Assembly (NCBI GenBank): GCA_024195265.1
Contig: JAJLRJ010000002.1
Span: 49,437,611-49,501,610 of the forward strand
Direction of reading: 5' to 3'
Origin: Dendrophyllia cribrosa
Lineage: Eukaryota > Cnidaria > Anthozoa > Scleractinia > Dendrophylliidae
DNA length: 64,000 bases
A program made the position numbers and the translations under genes. Under the pieces are notes generated by a model. The model ran no database searches and was not told where the DNA came from. It was given only the letters and a program-made list of their open reading frames with translations. This document shows, one piece after another, positions 11,190 through 21,355 of this stretch (position 1 is the stretch's first letter; every line of letters starts with the position of its first letter).

Positions 11190-12383
11190 GACGAATTAGT
11201 TATTTGTTCTCTAAACGTGAGAGGTTTGTCAAACACTATGAAAAGGCGTGAGACATTTCGATGGCTCAAGATGAAAAAATATGCAATTTATTTTCTTCAA
11301 GAAATTCATTGCACTAAAGATAAGGAGGTCTTCTGGTCTGCTGAATGGGGGTATTCAGCTATATTTAGTGGCTTTTCTAGCGCCAGCGCCAGGGTATGTG
11401 TACTTTTCAATAATAGTTTCAATTTCCAAATTTTGAAATCGTTTTCTGATACAGAGGGAAGATTCGTTATAGTAGATATCAAAGCAGAGAATAAGATTTT
11501 GACTCTAGTGAATATTTATGCACCGAATAACGACAATCCTGCTTTCTTCAAAAATGTTCTCAATCAGCTTCTCTCTTTTGACTGCGGTGAGATAGTTCTG
11601 GGGGGTGACTTTAATTTAGTGCTCGATGTCCAAAAAGACAAAAAAGGCGGAAGGCCGGTGACTCACGAGAAGTCGTTAAAAGAAGTTAAGTACATCGCAA
11701 ATATGTTAGATCTCATAGACATCTGGCGTATTTTCAATCCGGACGCTAAAAGATTCACCTGGAGGAGAAGAAAACCCGATATACACTGCCGTCTCGACTT
11801 CTTTTTGACGAGCTCTAGCTTAAGTACAGCAATTGCAAAAGCAGATATTTTAACTGGATTCAAAACTGACCATTCTCTAATAACTATCCACCTTGCAAAC
11901 AATGCAAATCCCAGGGGCCCAGGTTTTTGGAAGCTGAACACTTCCTTCTTGTTGGACAATGATTATGTCAACTTGATTAAGAACACAATTGCTGAAGTAG
12001 AAAATGAATATGTAAACAATAAAGAGGTTGACGCCGTTCTCTTGTGGGACACCATGAAAATGCAAATAAGGGCAAGCTCACTAAATTACGCAAGGAGAAA
12101 GAAAGCTAAAATGAAATCACAAGAGACGATCCTAGAATCTGAAATATCATCTCTCCAAAAAAGACTTGAAGAAAACTTCCTATCTGAAAACGAAAAAGCC
12201 CACATCTACAATGAACTAAATATTAAGATCCTACAAAGAGAAGAAATATCGAAGCATAAAACCAGAGGAGCAATTATTAGATCTAAGTCTCGATGGTACA
12301 ATGAAGGAAAAAAAAGAATTCAAAATACTTTTTTAGCTTAGAAAAACGACATTTTAATAAAAAAAACTATCAAACACCTTACC
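11190..12383 (+). pseudogene. LINE ORF2 5' part: APE-type endonuclease (copy A)
   Basis: Endonuclease motifs in order: SLNVRGL (metal/DNA-contact Asn), LQEIH (catalytic Glu), NIYAPN, GGDFNLVLD (Asp/Asn pair), TWRR, RLDFFL and TDHSLI (terminal Asp-His). All key residues are present. The frame closes at 12341 after a run of A's. Moving one base after that run restores KYFFSLEKRHFNKK, typical L1 ORF2 sequence, up to the insertion boundary, so a 1-bp loss in the A run near 12308-12315 is the lesion. No ATG seen for the natural ORF2 start. Confidence 0.85.
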
Positions 12384-12398
12384 CTGGATAGGATTTCT
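12384..12398 (+). repeat. Target-site duplication, right, LINE insertion A
   Basis: Second copy of CTGGATAGGATTTCT, at the far end of the 7.5 kb insertion. It fixes the right boundary at 12383. Confidence 0.9.
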
Positions 12399-12848
12399 AG
12401 TTTGTTGCACAGTCACTAGAAAATGGGAAAACCGAAAAGTAAATGTGTTGCGTGTCTAAACACTGATTCAAAGTATTGCATACAAAGAACTCTCCTTCGA
12501 AATAGGCCTGTGATTACAAATAAAAAAGTTACAAAAACCCAAAACGAAAACATTGTATGCTAGTAAGGAAGAAATGAAGAAATGAGCAAGAGCAAGACAA
12601 AAATATCCACGCGGATGTATTTGCGGCAAACATTGCGTGACATCGACCTGGCTCTATTTTTCAGTTCAATTCGTTCCTTCACTTCTTGCCTCTTTTCATT
12701 AGAAATATTCAATACAAAACTCAATAGATACCCAGAGGATGCTTTGCATGCAAGACATGGATCCAGGTCCTGCAAAAATAAACACACAAGCTAGAGAAAG
12801 GTGACATTACAAAATGCCGTAGCCGTATGAAAAGGCCGGTGGCTGAGC
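12399..12848. other. Unassigned DNA right of the LINE (copy A)
   Basis: Resumes the sequence interrupted by the LINE (target duplication at 4894-4908). Contains only short overlapping frames of up to 75 codons (12560-12794) with no recognisable domain. Copy B: 55331-55780. Confidence 0.4.
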
Positions 12849-13565
12849 ACGGCAGCAAGACACAGGAAAATTAGCGAAGAACATCAAAGTTATTTGCCTT
12901 CAAACACCCATTTGGAAGGTAACCTGTCATCGAAGTATTATCTCAGGTTTACTGGGTAGTTTTAATGGGAAATGGCAGGGTTTTTCAATGGTTTGCTCAG
13001 AAAGCGAGCTACGAGGCTAGTCGAATTGTTTACATTTCCTAGTTAAACAAAATATCTTCGAAAGGACAAATTGGGTCAACTTGCATGGGGCCGCTCACCT
13101 TAGAATTAACTTTTGCCAAGAAAAAAAAATTATATCACGTTCAAAAACAGCTCTTGTACTTGCTAGAATTGAATTTTGAAAGAATTCTACATAATACCGA
13201 GTATGTTTTGAGATGTTTGAAAACGGTATGGAATTTTTGATTTTCAAAGTCTAGAAATTTCGGTTCTCTTCGCTTGCTCTCCAGGAATTCGGAATTACAA
13301 TTGTAAGTCTAAAATATCATCAAAGCAGCTTAGCAATACCTCCTAAATAAAATTATAAACTAAGGAAAACCATAATTTGCTATGCGTCCTCACGCGAGTT
13401 CGATTAATTATCTGATCATGAAATTTGACCTCATTTCTGTGATTTTTTGGCCTCACGGGTTGTCGACGGTTTTTCGTAGTTTTCTCAAAAATGTAAAAAC
13501 TCTAGAACCTAAGACTTATATCACGATTCTTAGCATACCATAGGTTATCTCTGGACGAAATATCA
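12849..13565 (+). repeat. ~0.7 kb dispersed repeat (copy A)
   Basis: Recurs in copy B (55781-56497) and as a diverged inverted copy at 40727-41460. No coding frame and no clear terminal repeats. Divergence of the third copy shows it is older than the segmental duplication. Confidence 0.8.
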
Positions 13566-13624
13566 AGGGGTCCATTTTACCGACGCTGTACCGCCCCTCA
13601 CGCGGTGGTTAGGGAGAGTGGCTC

Positions 13625-13909
13625 TTAAGGTGGCTCCAAGTAGTATTTTGGGGTCACACTTCCCTTTTTGAACGCGCTTACACATAATCTTACTTTAGCT
13701 CAATGAATCAGAATTTGATACCAGATGTTAGGCTTAGATGAAAGGTTTGGACGATGCTCTTTTTATGCTAATCAGCGTTTCCATAGCAACGGTAAACAAA
13801 CATGGCGAAAAACAGTTTTCCTAAATATCTTTCGATTTTGGGGCTACCCGCATAAGCGCATTCAAAAAGGGAAGTGTGACCCAAAAAAAACTACTTGGAG
13901 CCACCTTAA
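13625..13909. mobile_element. TTAA-flanked MITE (copy A)
   Basis: A 285-bp element with ends TTAAGGTGGCTCCAAG and CTTGGAGCCACCTTAA. The inverted arms are ~50 bp, reaching GAACGCGCTTA / GCGCATTC. TTAA flanks suggest piggyBac-type mobilisation. No coding capacity. Confidence 0.82.
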
Positions 13910-14808
13910 ACTAATCGTGAATACCGTTTGTTTAGGCATAACGCAGCAAGCCATTAACAAACTTTGGAGTGAGTACCTAACACCTTAATCTAACCAACCT
14001 TGTCGGGCAATTTTTTTGGTTTGTTTTCTGCGCGCAGTTATTTTTTTTTTAAGTTCGAAGGACATTCATTCCTCTGCACTAAATTACCCATAACGGACGT
14101 TTGAACGAAATCAAAAGGTTTTTTAGCCAAAGTTGTTAGGTATTTGGCCCAATATCCATCCCCTTCTTTAGATCATTTCCGACTGAACAAAACACCTGAG
14201 CAGCAGCGGGAAAAGGTGCAGCAAACCTGGATAGGAACCAAGGCCCTAATCCCCCCTATTCCTACCAAGTCACTCAAAATATAAAAATCTTGAATGTAAA
14301 CACAATTTGAATGTCCACTGTGATGTCAAAAGCGTTTCTACCAAGAATTGACTTTAATACCAAAGATCTTGCTTTAATTTACACATTTTAGTCAACTTCT
14401 TCTAAATGCATGAACATCCCACGAGCATGCAGATGCCTGTATTCATCAAATAACCTAAAGGCTTCCAACTTATATTTTTAATAGCGAACATAAATCAATT
14501 TTATTTTAATGCGATGCAACTGAATATAATCTTCAATGCCTGTATCGATCAAGCAGTACCATTTTTCCAGCAACTTTTTCATAATTTACTAGCACACCCT
14601 GGAAAGCGCGGGAGGTTTGAGCGTAGCACGACAAGTGTTCAAGCAATGGGAAATATATATTTACTATATTCAAACACTGAACAGATTGAAGTCAAAACTA
14701 GTTAGAGTAGTTCGATAAAAAAAAAGAATTTTCCTTATCAGGCAATCCTCGTACATCATAGTATTCCATTGATCTACGTGGCCAAAAGTTTTAAAGGTAT
14801 GTTAGCGT
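13910..14808. other. 3' flank of PAN-EGF-FIB gene A, homologous to other gene flanks
   Basis: No gene. From about 14190 the sequence aligns with the flanks of the paralogues at 23900-24660 and 30500-31130 (shared blocks include GCAGCAGCGGGAAAA, TTCAATGCCTGTATCGATCAAG and GCGCGGGAGGTTTGAGCGTAG). It is part of the ancestral duplicated gene block. Copy B: 56843-57741. Confidence 0.6.
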
Positions 14809-15416
14809 TTATGCTATACCAAAGCACTTCAATTTTCCCAGTGTGTGGTACCCTTCCTCGTTGTTTCCGCCAGTATCCCCAAACCTGAGCTGTTTGACTG
14901 GAATCTTTGTCTTGTCAGTGAAGAACCCACTGTCTTCACGCCATTTCCTGTCATTCTTATCACAGTTACAGGCGCGCCCGGGGTTCGCACATGTGTTATT
15001 CATCCCGCATGCGCACTTACCACTGCCAGGTGATGCTCCGCCCCAGTAAGTCATCTTGGTAAAATCACGTGACACCCACCAGGCCATCCCATCCCTAAAA
15101 AGCCTCGAACCATAACACTCATACTTGATAAATTGTTCACAGTGTGAGGAGACTTTCGTAAGACCCGCCAGCTGAGACAGACTCGCTCCTGTGTAATTGA
15201 TGTCACGCGAGTAACAACCTGCCGGTTCACAACCATCCACCAATGTTCTGCTTTCACTATTGTGACTAATAACTGTCACGCCAACTCCTTTCTTGTCACT
15301 CATGTTACAGGTGACGTCATATAAAGGTGGCAAGCCTCCTTCGCCGTCAGGATCAATGACGCAACTTCCGCTTTCTGCTGAAGGGTCGAGCCTCTTTAGA
15401 ACACTGCATGATTTGG
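14809..15416 (-). CDS. Gene A exon: Caspr-type fibrinogen-like domain
   Basis: The acceptor TTTAG lies just above 15416 and the split codon G|CC gives Ala-Lys-Ser-Cys. About 200 residues with eleven or more Cys; ends GKLKCFGIA and a stop. It has Asp/Asn-rich turns (CNCDKNDRKW) rather than the calcium site of classic fibrinogen gamma chains, so carbohydrate binding cannot be assumed. Confidence 0.85.
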
Positions 15417-16445
15417 CTAAATAAAGCAGTTCAGAATAATAATGACTAAATAAGAAATAAGAAATTTCCAAGACTATAATGACAATATGGCTGTAGTGCA
15501 TTTGACCTAAGGAATCTATAATCTCAAGTATTCTTTACTTTTCTATTGACTTTCTCTTCACCTGTATTACCGTAATCAGATAAGGTGTATATGTTTTTTG
15601 TATTGTGTGATAGAAACAAATAAAGTCGAAAGTTGAATGTTGAAAAATCAGTTGAATTCATGAGGCCTTTTCTGTTCTGTTATAACCATATAAACAAGCG
15701 CTGCATGCACAATCAAATGGCTTTAAGGGCCTGGTCGCACTGCAGTCAAAAACAAAAATTAGCCCGTGCAAAAAATTCCATAAATTTGAAACCGCAAACG
15801 GAAGTTTAAAAAAATTGAGAACATTTAAGGGTTGCACTGTCCGTCCATGCTGTCCATGTCCATGTCTTTTGTTTTCCTCGTTTTTTTCAAAATCAGCCTG
15901 CCCCACCCATACACTACGGCGTCTTGTTTGAAGTTTAGCCTTAATTTCCAATTTTTTTCAAATTTGCTGATGATAATGATTATTAATTAAAAATAATATA
16001 CACGCGAAAAAAAAAAAAATTGCGAAAATACCGGTCGCATTAGGAAAGTTGATATGATGACAGATTTTTATCTTAAAAAAAGACAAATTTGATCAAAATT
16101 TCCCTAGTGCGACCAGACCCTAAGCCGTCCCGTAAATACGAAACAAGGTAAGGTTGATTTTAGAGGCCGGAAAAAAAAAAACTTAAGCGGCTATTTCTTA
16201 TCTTACAACAAAGACAAGAAATGCCATCCCTATTGTTTTTCGAGCTAGCAAACAAATGACGGCATAACTAAACATTCTAAAGTCGTAAGAGCTAAACTCT
16301 GAAGGTCTAGTACACAACACCACGGACTCCACAAGAGTCATTTCAGGCCTGTCAACATAGTCCCTTCTAGTGCCAATGTCTTTGAATCGAGTTGCTTAAA
16401 TGGCTTGTTGAAATGCTTGGTTTGCCATTCGGGCAACCCGCCCCT

Positions 16446-16484
<39 letters not shown>

Positions 16485-17960
16485 AAAGAAAGGAAGGAAA
16501 GAAAACAACAACAAAAACAAAAAAAACGTGGAGAACCGAAGAAAATGATTGCCTCTAAAATTATACCAAAATGTGCCTCAAGGATAAGCAAATAGCTACT
16601 TAAAACGGCATTTGCTGATAATAAATGGTCATGTTCTGAATTACCTAGGGTCTATACCTCCAGTAGGAAATTATAACATCAGGTCAATTAGCAATCTTTA
16701 TTGGCATCTTAAGTACAGGGATTCAGGTAACGATTGAGGTAGCCATGTGCAAGCGGTTTTATCAGTCGTCTTCTGTTCTGAGAATTAGTTTTTTGAATTT
16801 GTAGTTAATTGTTTGTTTGGTCGCAATGAAACAAGCATTACCAAAGCATATTTTCACTTGCATCAGTCTGCTTTTATCCTCTGATCTCTTAGTGATGTCC
16901 TGTGAATTTTCATGAACATTTCTGGAGGCACAGGTATGCATCCATGTTCAGGTTTGCTGCACATACCTGCTCGACAGTTCGTTCCAGAGAATCCTAAAGG
17001 ACATTTACACCGATACCCTTTACTGGTGAATCCGGCCTGACATGTGCCATTGTTAAAACAAGGGCTGCTGCTGCAGGGATTCTGAAATCAAATCAGTGCC
17101 ATATAACTGAATCTACTCAAACATTGCAGCAAAAAAATCAATAATTATCAGATCAGATCAATTTTTTGCCAAAGCCGAATTCGTCTGCTCGCCACTAACA
17201 AATCAAGATATTTTGCTCAACCTAGTCCATATGCAAAAATTGATGATTGCTTCACATCGAACTTCGTCGTTCGCATATTATCCGCTCGTGAAATATCTCA
17301 CGGCCTTATCAAACTTTTTCCTTTTTGTTTTCTATATTGTTCATTCCAACTTTATCTATCTAAGTAAGCGATATTCTTAAAGTCGTTTATTTAAAATAAA
17401 ATGATCATAATACATAGACGCTAATTCCTTTTCAATAAATTATTTTTTAATAGTTTAATATTACCTATATCTGCTTAACTTAACAATCAGTAAGCGAGTT
17501 AACTTTTCACGACTTTGAAAAGTACTGACCTGATAATTTTTGGCTGTCATTTAAAGCACATTGACTTATTATAGGCTTCATTTTAATGCACACTTTACCT
17601 CGATAGCCAGATAAGTGTGAGCTGCTGTCTCCTTTAGGTCAGAAGCAAATTCATTTTCATCAGTGACATTGTTTATCTCGCATTTAAGCTTTCCTCCTTT
17701 CAAAGGTCCCATATTTATGGACACACAGTTGGGTTCCATATAGCAGTTCACTCGGCAGCTCCCTTCATTAAGCACCTCTTCACTGTGTATCACGTGACTC
17801 TTCATGGCTTTGTTTGGTATTGGTTCTTTGAACACAATGAAGCGGCCTTCCTGGGCTGTTTAAAAAAAGTGTGTTAACAAAAAAAATAGTTTATAATTTC
17901 ACGAAAAGAATGTGACGGTAAACTGTAAATTAGCCCCCAAAATAGGATATATTACTTACC
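14809..17960 (-). CDS. PAN-EGF-fibrinogen-like secreted protein, gene A (5' end missing)
   Basis: Spliced minus-strand gene: partial exon ending at 17960 (reads ERCRF), PAN exon 17599-17855, EGF exon 16967-17081, fibrinogen-like exon 14809-15416 with stop. Phases fit (1, 0, 1). The PAN/Apple part has CRVNCYMEPNC spacing. The EGF part reads NPCSSSPCFNNGTC then CKCPLGFSGTNC. The last exon is the Caspr/contactin-associated type of fibrinogen-like domain (DPDGEGGLPPLYDVTC, WWVSRD, YWGGAS, CACGMNN, CNCDKND, WREDSG, GDTGG, GKLKC). Likely extracellular, adhesion or matrix role by family analogy. No signal peptide is visible because the upstream exon runs into a TIR element at 18000 and the N gap. 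Confidence 0.82.
15725..16122. mobile_element. MITE in gene A intron
   Basis: ~400 bp between inverted ends AAGGGCCTGGTCGCAC and GTGCGACCAGACCCTA. No coding capacity. It lies in the intron between the EGF and fibrinogen-like exons and is present in copy B. Confidence 0.7.
16446..16474 (+). repeat. Poly-C tract in gene A intron
   Basis: 29 C followed by an A-rich GAAAGG stretch. On the gene's sense strand this is a G homopolymer. Confidence 0.95.
16967..17081 (-). CDS. Gene A exon: EGF-like domain
   Basis: A 115-nt exon between TTTCAG and CAG|GTATGT. Six Cys in EGF spacing (C-x5-C-x5-C-x9-C-x1-C-x8-C). No Asp/Asn-x-Asp/Glu start, so probably not calcium binding. Too short to stand out as an open frame but clear by splice sites and by its copy at 59912-60026. 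Confidence 0.85.
17599..17855 (-). CDS. Gene A exon: PAN/Apple domain
   Basis: A 257-nt exon (AACAG acceptor, GAG|GTAAAG donor). It contains GSCRVNC, MEPNC and GKLKC; with the Cys of the preceding exon (ERCRF) this gives the usual PAN/Apple set. Different in sequence from the PAN of the three simpler paralogues (no FNFWWDTK-like motif). Confidence 0.8.
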
Positions 17961-17999
17961 GAAACGGCAACGTTCGATAACATCGACTGAGACCAGATT

Positions 18000-18242
18000 G
18001 GACACCTTATTTAGTGTTATATAACGGATTAACTGGTTAGCTTTCGGTTGAGGTTGGGGTCAGCAGTTTATATAGTTAAATTTAAGACTAAGCAACCCGA
18101 GAAGCTAGGTGGTACAGTGGTACGGTAAGCTATTTAAGCTTAAGCCTAGCTGAGGTTACAGGTTCAATCCTGAGTGGTGATTTTGGATTTTCTTTTTTAC
18201 ACTTAAATATTTATTGAAAATAAAATTCTAAGTGTCGACATT
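18000..18242 (+). mobile_element. TIR element with tRNA-like pol III promoter, cut by gap
   Basis: Begins GGACACCTTAT, like the complete element at 33883-34186. Inside are TAGGTGGTACAGTGG (box A-like, 18106-18120) and GGTTCAATCC (box B-like, 18161-18170), then a shared tail AAAATTCTAAGTGTCGACATT up to the N gap. It sits directly upstream of the broken 5' exon of gene A. Confidence 0.75.
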
Positions 18243-18742
18243 NNNNNNNNNNNNNNNNNNNNNNNNNNNNNNNNNNNNNNNNNNNNNNNNNNNNNNNNNN
18301 NNNNNNNNNNNNNNNNNNNNNNNNNNNNNNNNNNNNNNNNNNNNNNNNNNNNNNNNNNNNNNNNNNNNNNNNNNNNNNNNNNNNNNNNNNNNNNNNNNNN
18401 NNNNNNNNNNNNNNNNNNNNNNNNNNNNNNNNNNNNNNNNNNNNNNNNNNNNNNNNNNNNNNNNNNNNNNNNNNNNNNNNNNNNNNNNNNNNNNNNNNNN
18501 NNNNNNNNNNNNNNNNNNNNNNNNNNNNNNNNNNNNNNNNNNNNNNNNNNNNNNNNNNNNNNNNNNNNNNNNNNNNNNNNNNNNNNNNNNNNNNNNNNNN
18601 NNNNNNNNNNNNNNNNNNNNNNNNNNNNNNNNNNNNNNNNNNNNNNNNNNNNNNNNNNNNNNNNNNNNNNNNNNNNNNNNNNNNNNNNNNNNNNNNNNNN
18701 NNNNNNNNNNNNNNNNNNNNNNNNNNNNNNNNNNNNNNNNNN
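18243..18742. other. Assembly gap of 500 N
   Basis: Exactly 500 N, the round size of a scaffolding placeholder. It interrupts a TIR/tRNA-like element that starts at 18000. True length and content are unknown, and any 5' exon of the gene at 14809-17960 may lie in or beyond it. Confidence 0.99.
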
Positions 18743-20188
18743 TTGGGACTGGACTTCTGTGGATTATGGATTAGGGAATGCGTGTCATATTAATGTAGAT
18801 TTTTACTGACTTTATTGCTTTTTGTGGTTACTAGGTTACTAGTAACCACTATGCTGTCACCTGTGTAAGTAAGTCCGACTTTCCGAAGCGCGAAGTTGTG
18901 CCAAGTTCACCCGATTGCTGTACGATGAGACAGTTCTGATAGCTTCGGATTAGACTACTCGATTGTCAAGGCAGTTCTGTTTGTACGTGCGCGCTTTGGA
19001 TTCGTGGAAAAGGTAAACGGAGCTTTCTCGTTATTTTTACTGCTTTACCAAGCACAGCTTTCACCAAATGTGGCCAAGTATTGTTTTCAAATATTATTTT
19101 AGGTATTTTCGTGGTTTGGAAAAAGGTTTTAGTGAAAAATCGAGCTGTGAATCGAAGTGTTTGTTAGCAGACCATGAGCTATCCGAACTCATGATTCAAA
19201 CGCCGCCAGCATTTCATTTCTGTACCTTTGACCATTCAGAACTGTTTTTTTTTTTATTAGCGAAAGCATTATTATACGAATCATTTTTCCGGATAAGATT
19301 GGCATTCTATTACACAGGAAAAGTCGGCGATTTTAGAAAGTATAATAAAAATAGGGTGCTGAATTGAATTATTTTGTGATGTTTATTATATTTTCACAGA
19401 CGCTAGCCGGTTCCTCGCAGTAATTAGGATACAATATATCGCCAAGACTTCCAGAAGCAGAAAATCACTGAATTCTGAAAGGTGTTTGACTCTTTTAATC
19501 AAAGGAAAGACATTTTCATTCAAGGAAATATGAGTTTCATTCAAAAGTTTTGACCTTTTATAGAAAATATATTTTAGATTCAGTGATTATAAAAACAGCT
19601 TGATATCAAATTTATACATTTGACATAAAATTTGCACAAAGCAAAATTGTGTATTTGCGACAACACTTTGAAGAAACTGTGAAGCTTGGAAAAAACTTAT
19701 TACAGATGGCAAAATCAAAGCATTTTTTTAAAGAACCAGCTTTAAGTTATGGAAACATTTCATTTCGATTTGGTCTTAAAATCACGGAAAGATTTTAGTG
19801 AATGCGTCACGCAACGTTTATTTACAAAATGTTTGACCAATTCATAGCAATTCTCACCAAAGATTTGAAATCTGTAAAAAAAATCCCGGATCTCCTGAAT
19901 GCGATTTCCTGTTTATTTAGGGCCTACAAAAAGTTAATGGCCATCCGGGCAGGAGGGGGTATCTGGGTTAAAAATCAAGGTGCGAGGGTTGGTCGGCCTG
20001 GCCGGGAAATCCGGGCGGGGGAGGGGTAAAAAAATATTGCATCCGTCGGGGGGGGGGGGGGGGGGGATTTTTTTCTGAAATAACCCATTTTACACTGGTT
20101 GCATGCGATTAAGTAACACAGGAAAACTAAATCTTTATATTGATTATCAAATTTCTTTTTACAGCATGTCATCTACTGCCTATTTTTT
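18743..20188. other. Non-coding DNA after the gap
   Basis: AT-rich with no recognisable gene; a 99-codon frame at 19068-19367 has no visible domain. Nothing repeats elsewhere in the window apart from short runs; a G-rich stretch begins near 19940. Confidence 0.4.
20048..20066 (+). repeat. Poly-G tract
   Basis: 19 consecutive G after a G-rich region. Confidence 0.95.
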
Positions 20189-20300
20189 TAAGTAGTCTTT
20201 TCAAATGTAACAGAAATAATTCACAGCTTGGAAAGTTATAGACGAGTGTGGATTTGATCGGAATCAATAAATTAAATATTAAAAGCGAGCACAGAAAAAT
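20189..20300 (+). repeat. Direct repeat, first copy (~110 bp)
   Basis: AAGTAGTCTTTTCAAATGTA through TCAATAAATTAAATATT and GCGAGCACAG. It recurs with substitutions at 21245-21355, ~1 kb away in the same orientation. Confidence 0.75.
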
Positions 20301-20369
20301 TGGTAACTTCAATCGCGCGTCTTAGAGTCTCTTGCGCATGAGTATAGGCTAAGTGTAGCCTCTTGTTAT

Positions 20370-20477
20370 TATTACTCATGCGCATAGCGCGCATGAGGTA
20401 TGTTTCCGGCTTCGTTTTCTTGTTATTACTCATGCGCATAGCGCGCATGAGGTATGTTTCCGGCTTCGTTTTTCTTG
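20370..20477 (+). repeat. 54-bp tandem duplication with internal palindrome
   Basis: Two adjacent 54-bp units, nearly identical, each containing CATGCGCATAGCGCGCATG, an imperfect palindrome. Confidence 0.88.
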
Positions 20478-21244
20478 TTAATATTTTTTTTATTTTTTGT
20501 GTCAGGATTTTGCATGCAAATTTATGCACGCATATTTTAGTGACCGGGTCCTCGGGTCACCAACATTCTACAAAAATGGCTGCCGCGCTCGGCATGTGCT
20601 TGGTTTTTAAAACCGTAGTTTCGTGTCATCGGATTAATAACTCACATTTGAAATATTCAAAATGGAAAGAGAAAGCTTTAAGGAATACCCAAAGCCGCTA
20701 TAGTGGAGAAAAAGGAGACCTTTTAGCAACTAATCTTGCTTCAAGGAAATTCATACGCTTTTATCAGTGTGGGACGATCAAAACCGAAGAAGCAGAGTTT
20801 TAAAGAATTTTCAAACAGACGAGGGACTTTACCGTAAAAGAAATTACAAATTTTGGTGAGAATTTATGTTGATATCAATTTGTGATTCACTTTTTCTTTG
20901 TGTTCTGGTTAGTTTTGGAGAAATATTTATAAAACATGTTAAAATTCAATCGTAATGACATCTGATATTATGTAAACAAAACAAGACTTAATTTTATACC
21001 TGTAGTTCTAACTTCACACGCGTCGCCTAATACGCAAATATGTCTGTGTATGTTTTGCAATTTTCATTTCCAAATCAGTTTCTAGGGCAATTTCCGATAC
21101 AACTGGTGTATTTTATTCGAAAATTAGTCATACTTTTAGTCTAGACCGAGTAAAAGTTTTTGTGCACGGTCGCGTAATTCTGTTATTGAGATTCACTAAA
21201 ATTGAAAAAATAGCGCGGTCGTTTGCTGATTTCATTGCTTTTAA

Positions 21245-21355
21245 AAGTAGTCTTTTCAAATGTAACAGAAAGAAGTCACGGTTTGGGAAATAAAAGACGA
21301 GTGTGTATTTGATCGGGAATCAATAAATTAAATATTCAAAGCGAGTACAGAAAAC
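21245..21355 (+). repeat. Direct repeat, second copy (~110 bp)
   Basis: Second copy of the 20189-20300 sequence. The two could bound a decayed element of about 1.15 kb, but no coding or LTR hallmarks are visible between them. Confidence 0.75.

Larger units (their letters stand above)
4909..12383 (-). mobile_element. L1-like LINE with inverted 5' half and nested DNA transposon (copy A)
   Basis: The insertion is bounded by a perfect 15-bp duplication and ends in a T-rich tail at 4909-4940, so the retrotransposon's 3' end is on the left. From 9968 down to the tail it reads in minus sense: end of the reverse transcriptase, zinc knuckle, 3' UTR. From 9969 to 12383 it reads in plus sense: 5' UTR, ORF1 and endonuclease, ending next to the right duplication. 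About 1 kb encoding most of the RT core is missing between the two. This is the arrangement expected from twin priming. A 2.9 kb transposon sits in the 3' end. Three or more frame breaks make it inactive. Confidence 0.88.
1..17962. repeat. Segmental duplication, copy A (left part cut by window)
   Basis: This block matches 42912-60896 in the same orientation, with an offset growing from 42910 to 42933 through small indels. Gene order, exon positions, LINE, nested transposon and MITEs all coincide. Similarity stops just past the splice donor at about 17960: copy A continues into a TIR element and the N gap, whereas copy B continues into unrelated DNA. The left limit is outside the window, so the true unit may be longer. 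Confidence 0.93.

Noticed and set aside
16338..16595. Poly-Gly or poly-Pro open frames
   Set aside because: Translations of the homopolymer C tract; no gene context.
18100..18175. A functional tRNA gene
   Set aside because: Box A and B-like motifs exist but no cloverleaf with a 7-bp acceptor stem could be drawn; better read as a tRNA-derived element.
18232..18774. A 180-codon open frame across the N gap
   Set aside because: It exists only because N are not read as stops.
20363..20803. A 146-codon frame with a repeated LLLLMRIARMRYVSGF-like start
   Set aside because: The protein repeat is the 54-bp tandem DNA duplication; no domain, no splice support.
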